Assembly: GCA_002304995.1 (NCBI GenBank)
Contig: DBPV01000080.1
Location: 1-9,901, forward strand
Length of the DNA stretch: 9,901 nucleotides
Direction: 5' to 3'
Source of the DNA: Syntrophaceae bacterium UBA1411
GTDB taxonomy: Bacteria; Desulfobacterota; Syntrophia; Syntrophales; Smithellaceae
In this document: positions 1-6,788 of the stretch, piece by piece
Position numbering within the stretch: position 1 is the first letter of the stretch
How the letters are laid out: each line of letters begins with the position of its first letter
Made by a program: the position numbers and the translations under genes
Notes under the pieces: model-generated
Database searches by the model: none
The model's input: the letters and a program-made list of their open reading frames with translations, nothing else
What the model was told of the DNA's origin: nothing

Positions 1-2173
1 CGGCGCCCAGGGAGGCGACGCAGCGCTCATCGCAGCGGACCATCGGCTTTCCCGAGGTCAGAATCTCGCTGTCCTCGCGGCGGTATTCTTTGGCCTTGTC
101 GCGCCAGATCATATCGAGGTCCGTTTCGCCGATCAGCGCATCGGGCGTTTCCCGGCCCGCGTCCCGCGCGAAAAGGGTGTTGGCGCCCAGATAGACGGAA
201 TCGAGGTCCTTCCAGAAAATGCGCAGAGGGATCGCGTCCACGATGAGCCGGAGCAGGCGCTGGGCTTCCGCGGCCCGGCGCCGGTCTTCCTCGGCTTTCG
301 CTTCGCCGCTTCTGCGCTCGGAGAGATCCGCGGCAAAAACAGCCAGACGTGAGACATGGCCCTTTTCATTGAGAACGGGACAGATGGAATGCAGCAGGGC
401 GCGGCCGAAAATTTCCAGATCGAAGCGCATCGGCCGTGCCGTTTTCTGAACGTCCGCCGCGCATTTCCGGTAGCGGTCGGCCGCCGCTGCGGGCAGAAAA
501 TCATAGAAATTGCGGCCCGCCGTTAGCTCCGTCCAATCCGCATGAACGAGCTTTGCCGTTGTTTCGTTGGCATAAAGAAGGCCGCCCTTTGTATCCATCA
601 GGAAAAAAGCTTCCGGCGACGCGGCGAGCAGTCCCTGCAACTCGCTTTTCAGTTGGGCAAGATCGCTCTCCTTTTTCTCCAAAAGGCGGCAGCTGTCCCC
701 GAGTTCCTTTTCCAGGGCCTTTTGCCGGTTCAAATTTTCCTTAAGCCGGCGCTCGCAGTCGTCCAGGATGCCCTGCTGGTCCTTCAGCGCCTCCGCGACG
801 GCGTCGAGCTGCCGTTCGCCTTTCTGGAGTTCCTTTTCGCCGTCGCGCTGTTTTTGTTGTGCGGCGTCGAGCGCGCGGCGGAGCTTTTCGGCATCCGCCC
901 GGGCGGATATCAGGTCGGTGATGTCCCGGGCGCACACGGCAACGCCGATGATGGTTTTGTCCTCACCCGCGACGGGTTCTACGCGGCAGGCCATCGTCCT
1001 TCCCAGGAGATCCTCCTGAAAAGTAACCGCCTCGCCGCTTTGCAGGGCCCGGGCGATGTGCTCTTTACGCCTCGCTTCGGCATCCCGTGGAATAAAATCG
1101 CCCATGTTCCCGGCTGCAAGAAGGGTTTCCGGATCCGTGTCCAGGCCTTGGGCGGCGGCGATGTTGACCTGCAGCAGACGGCCGTCTGTGTCGGCAAGAT
1201 AGAGGCCGTCTTCGGCTGCGTCGCACAGCGCCTTCATCCGCTTTTGGCTGTGCGCAAGCTTCGTTTCCTCCAGGAGCAGTTTTTCCCGGACATCGACGAC
1301 AGCGGTGATCTCGCGGCTGACGCAGACGATTTCGATGATTTTTTTATTGTCGTTGCGCAGGGCCGTGAAATCCGATTCGGTCCAGACGGTGGAGCCGTCC
1401 TTGCGCCGGCATTCCAGCTCCAGCCGGAGGGAGGATGGGGCGGCCGTCCCCGCGGCGTCCTGCTTTTCGATTTCCAGCGACCAGGCCTCATTGAACTTCT
1501 GCAGCGCGGCCGGTGTCAGAACCACGCGGAAGTTCTGATCCAGGGCTTCTTCCACCGTGTATCCCAGCAGAGTCAGAACCGACGGACTCACATAAGTCGG
1601 ACGCAGCGTCGGATCCATCGTCCAGACAACGTCCCGGATGTTTTCCGAAAGCAGGCGGTAGCGGATTTCGCTGTCCAGAGAGCCGTCGTTTTTGGTTTTG
1701 CTGTCGGTGATGTCGCGGTTGCTGGACAGAAGCCCGATGTAGCGGCCTTCTTCATCGAAAAGCGGCTGGGGCAGATGGCTGATCCAGCGTGTTTTTTTGT
1801 CCTTGCGGATGATCCGGAACTCCTCTTCCGTGCTGGTTTTGGACTTGCGCGCAAAGTGGAGATGGTCGTCGAAGGCGGAACGGTCGTCGGGGTGGATCAT
1901 CTTAAACAGGAGCTTGGCGTCTTTGCGGAATTCCTCCGGTTCATAGCCGGTGATGCGTTTGGCGGAGGGAGAAACGTAAATCAGACGATTGTCGGCGTCG
2001 AGACGGAAGGTCCAGTCCGGGTCGTTGTCGGCCAGGTCCCGGTAGAACTTTTCATTTTCCTTCATTTGCTCTATCGTGCCCTGAAGCTCGCTTTTCTGCT
2101 GTTCCAGGCCGACCATTTGCCGCCGAATCAACTTGATTTCTTCGATGTACTGCCGGTTGCTCTTTTCAATCAT
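1..2173 (-). CDS. Multi-PAS-domain sensor protein, N-terminal 724 residues (3' end beyond the left edge)
   Basis: The minus strand is open from an ATG at 2173 to base 1 without a stop, so the C-terminal output domain is outside the window. I see five PAS-like units: about residues 44-158 (starting near DPDWTFRLD, ending RDITD), 170-292 (VSPSVLTLLGYT, ending SREIT), 313-418 (ending ARDITDL), 513-614 (FFLMDTKGGLLYANE) and 643 onward (FWKDLDSVYLGAN). The repeated R-[DE]-I-T ends are typical PAS/PAC boundaries. A charged Lys/Glu/Gln-rich coiled coil lies at about 423-511. There is no signal peptide or membrane segment, so the protein should be a cytoplasmic sensor. The start is supported by GGAGAGG six bases upstream. 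Proteins built like this are usually histidine kinases or diguanylate cyclases, but the output domain cannot be seen and no ligand is evident. It is divergent from the CoA-transferase/GNAT gene. Confidence 0.9.
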   Translation of the reverse strand, partial: MIEKSNRQYIEEIKLIRRQMVGLEQQKSELQGTIEQMKENEKFYRDLADNDPDWTFRLDADNRLIYVSPSAKRITGYEPEEFRKDAKLLFKMIHPDDRSAFDDHLHFARKSKTSTEEEFRIIRKDKKTRWISHLPQPLFDEEGRYIGLLSSNRDITDSKTKNDGSLDSEIRYRLLSENIRDVVWTMDPTLRPTYVSPSVLTLLGYTVEEALDQNFRVVLTPAALQKFNEAWSLEIEKQDAAGTAAPSSLRLELECRRKDGSTVWTESDFTALRNDNKKIIEIVCVSREITAVVDVREKLLLEETKLAHSQKRMKALCDAAEDGLYLADTDGRLLQVNIAAAQGLDTDPETLLAAGNMGDFIPRDAEARRKEHIARALQSGEAVTFQEDLLGRTMACRVEPVAGEDKTIIGVAVCARDITDLISARADAEKLRRALDAAQQKQRDGEKELQKGERQLDAVAEALKDQQGILDDCERRLKENLNRQKALEKELGDSCRLLEKKESDLAQLKSELQGLLAASPEAFFLMDTKGGLLYANETTAKLVHADWTELTAGRNFYDFLPAAAADRYRKCAADVQKTARPMRFDLEIFGRALLHSICPVLNEKGHVSRLAVFAADLSERRSGEAKAEEDRRRAAEAQRLLRLIVDAIPLRIFWKDLDSVYLGANTLFARDAGRETPDALIGETDLDMIWRDKAKEYRREDSEILTSGKPMVRCDERCVASLGA

Positions 2174-2339
2174 GGCCAACCTCTCCAGTGTTTGATGACG
2201 GATTTGCGGATGTTTGTTTTCCTGCTTTGTGTGCGCTGTCTTCCGGAAGCGAAGCGGGAAGGATGTCCGCCCGGGCGGCGGCCTTCTGTACCGTCGGAGC
2301 CGAAAGCAGCGTCTGTTCAGAATGCGGGTGAATAGTTGT

Positions 2340-2368
2340 TTGCAAGTATCTCCTTTCCGTGTCATAGT
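2340..2368 (+). promoter_or_regulatory. Candidate sigma70-type promoter for the CoA-transferase/GNAT gene
   Basis: TTGCAA (2340-2345) and CATAGT (2363-2368) are separated by exactly 17 bases; each matches the sigma70 consensus at 4 of 6 positions. Transcription would begin near 2375 and give a leader of about 75 bases before the ATG at 2449. It lies in the 275-base divergent region (2174-2448) between the PAS sensor and the fusion gene. I found no convincing promoter for the PAS gene on the other strand and no clear operator there. Confidence 0.3.
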
Positions 2369-2448
2369 GCATTACAACAGCGGGATGGGGAAACACCTCG
2401 GAACGAGACGGCATCATATTGAATTCGCATGGATAAAGCAAGGCCATA

Positions 2449-4341
2449 ATGATGGATCAAAAAACCGGGAGTCACGGCCTGGATTACAGCGCCAAGGTGA
2501 CCAGCGAAGAAAAAATTCTGGAGAAAATCAAACCGGGGCAGAAAATCTTCGTCTCCAGCGGCGTGGCGGCGCCCGGGAAAATGCTTACGGCCATTGCCCG
2601 ATCCGACGCTCCCAACATCCGCGACCTGGAAATCATTCAACTGATTACTCTGGGTAAATATCTCCAGTCTTCCAGTGACAACCGGCAGTACCGATTGAAG
2701 ACGTTCAATATCGGAGAAAGCATCAGCAAGGAAATTGCGGAAGGCAAAGTCGACTTTATTCCCGCCAACCTCATGGAGCTGCCGTATCTTTTTTTAAGCG
2801 GAGCGGTGGCCGTCGATGTGGCGGTGATTGCAACGTCCCCGCCCGGCGACAACGGATTTGTTTCTCTGGGTGTGGCGGTGGATGTGGCCAATATTGTCGT
2901 AAAACAAGCGTCGCTGGTCATTGCGGAAATCAATCCCAACATGCCCGTTACCCTGGGCGAAACGTTTCTGCACATCAGCAGTTTTGATTATGTGGTGGAA
3001 AGCGACTTGCCTTTGATTGAAAGGGAAAGCAAGGCCTACGATTCCATCATGGACAGAATCGGCTGGAACATTTCCAACCTGATCGAAGACGGAGCAACCG
3101 TGGCGCTCCATGTGGGCAGAGTGTTCACCGCCGTGGCCCATCATCTGCAAAATAAGAAAAATCTGGGGATTCTTACCCATGTGGTTTCCGACTGGGTCAT
3201 CGATCTGATTGCCTCCGGCGCCATTTCGCTGGACCGCAGCCGGATCAGCGGCGGGCTGGTGACCGCCAGCTACTGCTATGGAAGCCGCGCCCTTTATGAC
3301 TATGTCAGCCGCAATCCCATTTTTGAATTTTATCCGCTCGCGCGTCTGAGCAATCCTTTTGTCGTGCGCCGGATTCAAAGTTTGATCAGCATTATGAATG
3401 TTAAAAAGATCGACATTTTCGGCGATTCCGTGATCTTTCATTCCGGCGACAATCTGCTGACCGGCTATGAAAGCAAGCTCAACTTTGCCGTGGCTGCGAC
3501 CATTTCAAAAAGAGGCAAGGCTATTGTCGCGCTCAATTCCGTCGACCGGGAGGGCCGCAGCAACATCGTCATTCGGCACGACAGCGCCGCCGACAATCCC
3601 CACAGCACGCTGGGCGTGGTCAAGTATATTGTTACGGAATACGGCGTGGCCAATCTTTTCGGGAAGTCGATCCGCGAACGGGCGCTCGCCATGATCGACA
3701 TCGCCCATCCGGATCACCGCGAGAGTCTGCTGGCGCAGGCCAAAGCCTTCAACTATGTTTATCCGGATCAGATTTATATCGCCCGGCACGCGGCCAACTA
3801 TCCGGCGCTGCTCGAAACCCGCAAGACGCTGCGCGGCGGCCTGGAAGTGAAGATCCGTCCCATCAAACCCTCCGACGAGGACATGATGCGGCGGCTGTTT
3901 TACAACTTCTCCGACGAATCGAAGTACTTCCGCTATTTTGCGCCGAAGCCTCTGATGCCGCACAAGGAAATGCAGAAATACGTCAGCATCGACTACGACA
4001 CGATCATGTCCGTTGTCGCCGTCGCGGAAAAAGGCCGCAATGAAAGAATCATTGCGGAAGCGCGCTACGCCTACGACAAGAAGGAGGACGCCTGCGAAAT
4101 CGCCTTCATTGTGGACGAGGAGTTCCAGGGGAAAGGCATCGCCACCTTCCTGTTCAACTATCTGGTGAAAATTGCGCGCGACCGGGGCATCGCCCGGTTT
4201 GTCGCCTATGTTCTGCCCCGCAACGAGGCCATGCTCAAAGTGTTCGAAAAGTCCGGGCTGGAAACCGGCCGGTCCTTCGAGGCCGATGCGCTGGTCCTGC
4301 GCTTTTCCCTGGCCGAGCCTCCGGCCTCCGGCGCTCCCTGA
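2449..4341 (+). CDS. Degenerate acetyl-CoA hydrolase/transferase domain fused to a Pat-like GNAT acyltransferase
   Basis: 630 residues. Residues about 20-455 follow the acetyl-CoA hydrolase/transferase family collinearly with the intact homolog at 6789-8168 (shared blocks: SPPGDNGFVSLG, LIEDGA, KNLGI, IVTEYGVANL, IAHPDHRE). The key motifs are changed. The catalytic-Glu block HTEM of the homolog reads LTHV here (His244 in place of Glu), GIGAIPN reads HVGRVFT (221-227), and GVGGQIDF reads GYESKLNF (339-346). Residues about 466-625 are a GNAT domain with IRPIKPSDE (469-477), SDESKYFRYF (488-497), IDYD (514-517) and the acetyl-CoA loop QGKGIA (560-565). This resembles the GNAT part of Pat protein-lysine acetyltransferases. 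No signal peptide is seen; it should be cytoplasmic. The start is ATGATG, with AAGG five or eight bases upstream. The domain assignment is firm. Protein acyltransferase activity and loss of CoA-transferase activity are inferred. Confidence 0.92.
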   Translation: MMDQKTGSHGLDYSAKVTSEEKILEKIKPGQKIFVSSGVAAPGKMLTAIARSDAPNIRDLEIIQLITLGKYLQSSSDNRQYRLKTFNIGESISKEIAEGKVDFIPANLMELPYLFLSGAVAVDVAVIATSPPGDNGFVSLGVAVDVANIVVKQASLVIAEINPNMPVTLGETFLHISSFDYVVESDLPLIERESKAYDSIMDRIGWNISNLIEDGATVALHVGRVFTAVAHHLQNKKNLGILTHVVSDWVIDLIASGAISLDRSRISGGLVTASYCYGSRALYDYVSRNPIFEFYPLARLSNPFVVRRIQSLISIMNVKKIDIFGDSVIFHSGDNLLTGYESKLNFAVAATISKRGKAIVALNSVDREGRSNIVIRHDSAADNPHSTLGVVKYIVTEYGVANLFGKSIRERALAMIDIAHPDHRESLLAQAKAFNYVYPDQIYIARHAANYPALLETRKTLRGGLEVKIRPIKPSDEDMMRRLFYNFSDESKYFRYFAPKPLMPHKEMQKYVSIDYDTIMSVVAVAEKGRNERIIAEARYAYDKKEDACEIAFIVDEEFQGKGIATFLFNYLVKIARDRGIARFVAYVLPRNEAMLKVFEKSGLETGRSFEADALVLRFSLAEPPASGAP

Positions 4342-4360
4342 AGGCAAGGTTGTCGTTTGC

Positions 4361-4376
4361 GGCCGTTCATTCGGCC
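4361..4376 (+). other. Short hairpin after the CoA-transferase/GNAT gene
   Basis: GGCCG (4361-4365) and CGGCC (4372-4376) form a perfect 5-bp stem with a 6-base loop, 19 bases after the stop codon. No T run follows, so it is not a standard intrinsic terminator. It could protect the mRNA end or be chance in GC-rich DNA. Confidence 0.2.
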
Positions 4377-4478
4377 TGTCCGCGGTCCACGCCCCGGGCA
4401 AAACATCCTTGCCTTACCGCCTCAATTATGGAATACTCCCGCCTGTTTCAGACGGCTGCGGCCCTCGCCGCAGACCCA

Positions 4479-4504
4479 TGACGGTCAATGTCACGAACTG
4501 ACAT
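4479..4504. promoter_or_regulatory. Two adjacent TGAC/GTCA dyads upstream of the thiolase, possible operator
   Basis: TGAC-G-GTCA (4479-4487) is followed at once by ATGTCA-CGAAC-TGACAT (4488-4504). Both are perfect inverted repeats built from the same TGAC/GTCA half-site. They lie 44-69 bases before the thiolase start, where a regulator could act. The rest of the 206-base gap holds a weak promoter-like pair (TTGCCT 4409-4414, 17 bases, AATACT 4432-4437), which would place the dyads downstream of the transcription start. No regulator gene sits next to it. Confidence 0.3.
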
Positions 4505-4547
4505 CGGAATACAGTCATCTATATGAGAACAAGGAGGTAGCAGGTTT

Positions 4548-5837
4548 ATGCCAAATGCAGTTATTGTCAGCGGTGTGCGCACCGCAGTGGGAGCCTTCGG
4601 CGGCTCCTTAAAGGACGTTCCCGCCAAAGACCTGGGAGCGCTCGTCATTCATGAAGCTCTGGCCAAAGCCGGATTCAAACCGGTTTTGCCCGCCCACGCC
4701 AGGGAAGACGCGCCGGATACGGCCAAAAACGAGGGCCTTTGCCCGATTGAACAGCAGTATTACAAGTGGGATGCAAATCTCCGGGAAATCGCCGTGGACG
4801 AAGTGATCATGGGCAACGTCATCGGCGCGGGCCAGGGGCAGAACGTCGGACGCCAGGCGATGATCCGCGCCGGTCTTCCCAAGGAAACGACCGCCATTAC
4901 GGTCAACAAGGTGTGCGCCTCGGGCATGAAAGCCATCGCGCTGGCCGCCGCCACGATCAAGGCCGGCGACAACGAAGTGGTCGTCGCGGGCGGCATGGAG
5001 AACATGAGCGACGTGCCCATCGGTCTGCCCAAAGCCCGCTGGGGACACCGCATGGATATGCCGTTCGGCAAAACCGTCGACCTGATGGTGTTTGACGCTC
5101 TGTATGAAATCTTTTACGGCTACCATATGGGCATCACCGCCGAAAACATCGCCGCGCGCTACGCCATCTCCCGTGAAGAGCAGGACAAGCTCAGCCTCGA
5201 GAGCCATACCCGCGCCCGCAACGCGATCAAAAGCGGCCTCTTGAAAGATGAAATCGTTCCCGTGACGATTCCCCAGAAGAAGGGCAATCCCATCGTCTTC
5301 GACACGGATGAACGCCCGATGGAAACCAGCATGGAGAAGCTGGCCAAGCTGGGCACGGCTTTCAAAAAAGACGGAACGGTCACGGCCGGCAACGCTTCCG
5401 GCATCAACGACGCGGCGGCCGCGCTGCTGATCATGAGCGAGGACAAGGCCAAACAGATGGGCTTAAAACCCCTGGCGAGAATCAAAGGCTACGCCTCGGG
5501 CGGCGTCGACCCGGCCTACATGGGACTGGGGCCGGTGCCTGCCGTGCGCAAACTGCTGCGCATCACCGGCACGTCCGTCAAGGATTACGGTCTTTTTGAA
5601 CTCAACGAAGCGTTTGCCTCCCAGGCCATCTCCTGCCTGCGCGAGCTCAATATTCCCTGGGACATCACCAACGTCAACGGTTCGGCCATTTCCATCGGCC
5701 ATCCGGTCGGCTGCTCCGGCGCACGCATCGTGCTGGCGCTTGCCAATGAAATGAAACGCCGCAACGTGGGCCTGGGTCTGGCTTCCCTCTGCATCGGCGG
5801 CGGCCAGGGTATGGCCATTGCCATTGAAGCGGTTTAG
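4548..5837 (+). CDS. Thiolase (acetyl-CoA C-acetyltransferase)
   Basis: 429 residues; thiolase II family, which interconverts acetyl-CoA and acetoacetyl-CoA (or a longer 3-ketoacyl-CoA) in the cytoplasm. All catalytic elements are present: nucleophile Cys123 in NKVCASGMKA, the NEAFA block (353-357), His385 in GHPVG, and Cys415 in SLCIGGGQGMA. The N-terminal VSGVRTAVGAFGG and the AGGMENMS block also match. Between AGFKP and VDEVIMGN (about residues 45-82) there are some 35 residues more than in compact biosynthetic thiolases, which explains the length of 429 against roughly 390-395. From memory, thiolases of sulfate-reducing and syntrophic Desulfobacterota carry a similar insert. The start has an excellent AAGGAGGT at 4531-4538, nine bases upstream. 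Direction (degradation or synthesis) cannot be told from the sequence; the nearby CoA-transferase suits either. Confidence 0.96.
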   Translation: MPNAVIVSGVRTAVGAFGGSLKDVPAKDLGALVIHEALAKAGFKPVLPAHAREDAPDTAKNEGLCPIEQQYYKWDANLREIAVDEVIMGNVIGAGQGQNVGRQAMIRAGLPKETTAITVNKVCASGMKAIALAAATIKAGDNEVVVAGGMENMSDVPIGLPKARWGHRMDMPFGKTVDLMVFDALYEIFYGYHMGITAENIAARYAISREEQDKLSLESHTRARNAIKSGLLKDEIVPVTIPQKKGNPIVFDTDERPMETSMEKLAKLGTAFKKDGTVTAGNASGINDAAAALLIMSEDKAKQMGLKPLARIKGYASGGVDPAYMGLGPVPAVRKLLRITGTSVKDYGLFELNEAFASQAISCLRELNIPWDITNVNGSAISIGHPVGCSGARIVLALANEMKRRNVGLGLASLCIGGGQGMAIAIEAV

Positions 5838-5845
5838 ATCAAAAT

Positions 5846-5902
5846 TGCAGGGAACGGACTGAACCACCCTGCGGGTGGCAAGCCGTTCCCTGCATTTTTT
5901 TT
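5846..5902 (+). terminator. Strong two-part intrinsic terminator after the thiolase
   Basis: A perfect 12-bp outer stem (TGCAGGGAACGG 5846-5857 with CCGTTCCCTGCA 5883-5894) encloses a second perfect 6-bp hairpin (CCACCC 5864-5869, loop TGC, GGGTGG 5873-5878). It is followed by eight T residues (5895-5902). It begins nine bases after the thiolase stop. The next gene starts only 21 bases after the T run. Confidence 0.93.
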
Positions 5903-5923
5903 AAATTTGCAGGATTTCTTTTT

Positions 5924-6721
5924 ATGCCTTATCAATCTGTCAACGGAATCAAAATCTACTATGAAGAGCGGGGACAGGGCGAGCCGCTTCTGCTCATCAA
6001 CGGACTGGCGTTCCCCATGGATTTATGGTTTGCGCAAATCGAAGAGCTGTCCGGAGATTTTCGCGTGATTGCCCTGGACAACCGGGGCATCGGCCGCAGT
6101 GATAAGCCGAATGAGGAATATTCAATTCCGCTGCTGGCGTCCGACGCGGTGGGGCTGCTCAGTGCGCTGGGCATTGAAAAATCCCACGTGGCGGGACTAT
6201 CGATGGGCGGATTCATCTCCCAGGAAATCGCTCTGTCTTATCCGGACAGGGTCAACCGCCTGGTGCTGGTGGCGACCGGCATGGGCGGTGCCCGCTCGGC
6301 GGAACTGGGCCGGCCTTTTTGGGAGAAAACGGCCGTGGCGATCATGGGGAAATCTCCTCAGGAGGTGTACCGCATCGATTTAACGCTGATGACAGCTCCG
6401 GGATTTGCCGAGAAGCGTCCGGATGTTGTTGAAAAAGCCGTCGCGTTGCGGATGCAGAATCCACAGCCTCTGCATGCGTTTATGCGCCAGTTTGCCGCCT
6501 GCAATGTATTTGACAATAATCTCCGCACGCCCGGGATTACCCATCCGACGCTGATTATTCTGGGACAGGACGATCCGCTTTTTCCGATTGAACTCGCCCG
6601 GGATTTTCGAGAGGCCCTGCCGAAGGCCAAAATGATTCTTTATGAAAACTGCGGGCATGCCATTCTTCTGGAAAAGCCCGATCGGCTGTCAAAAGATATT
6701 CGGGAGTTTTTGAAATCGTAG
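5924..6721 (+). CDS. Alpha/beta hydrolase
   Basis: 265 residues, a full-length single-domain alpha/beta hydrolase. The catalytic triad is visible: Ser93 in the nucleophile elbow GLSMGG, Asp217 in GQDDPL, and His245 in CGHAILLEKPD. The strand after the oxyanion region reads LLLINGLAF, with Asn-Gly in place of the commoner His-Gly, a pattern I associate with the 3-oxoadipate enol-lactonase-like branch. LDNRGIGRSDKP (51-62) is another strong family signature. No signal peptide is seen; it should be cytoplasmic. The start has AGGA at 5911-5914, nine bases upstream. It sits just behind the thiolase terminator and 67 bases before the CoA-transferase gene, probably co-transcribed with the latter. 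The substrate is unknown; esterase, lactonase or thioesterase activity are all possible, and the neighbourhood makes an acyl-CoA-related substrate attractive but unproven. Confidence 0.93.
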   Translation: MPYQSVNGIKIYYEERGQGEPLLLINGLAFPMDLWFAQIEELSGDFRVIALDNRGIGRSDKPNEEYSIPLLASDAVGLLSALGIEKSHVAGLSMGGFISQEIALSYPDRVNRLVLVATGMGGARSAELGRPFWEKTAVAIMGKSPQEVYRIDLTLMTAPGFAEKRPDVVEKAVALRMQNPQPLHAFMRQFAACNVFDNNLRTPGITHPTLIILGQDDPLFPIELARDFREALPKAKMILYENCGHAILLEKPDRLSKDIREFLKS

Positions 6722-6788
6722 GGAGCGGCTGACAGCCTGCAGTCTTTGATAACCGAACGGATATTTATCTTCGTCATTTACTAAAACG

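Noticed and set aside
2267..2278. 12-base perfect palindrome CCGCCCGGGCGG in the divergent region
   Set aside because: It has no loop, so it cannot form an intrastrand hairpin with all pairs, and such palindromes are expected by chance in GC-rich DNA. No second copy was seen.
542..2335. 597-codon open frame on the plus strand opposite the PAS gene
   Set aside because: The minus strand reads unbroken PAS domains with repeated R-[DE]-I-T boundaries and a good ribosome binding site. The plus-strand product has no recognisable domain, and its length is explained by GC-rich codon bias of the opposite frame.
2166..2447. 93-codon minus-strand frame in the divergent intergenic region, ending over the PAS gene start
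   Set aside because: No recognisable motif and no convincing ribosome binding site; it uses the same GGAGAGG that serves the PAS gene as codons, and it covers the likely promoter region.
3505..4401. 298-codon open frame on the minus strand
   Set aside because: It lies opposite the CoA-transferase/GNAT gene, shows no domain, and is a codon-bias shadow.
4498..4525. Promoter-like pair CTGACA / TATATG with a 16-base spacer before the thiolase
   Set aside because: Transcription would start at about 4532, within the ribosome binding site at 4531-4538, so the message would lack a usable leader.
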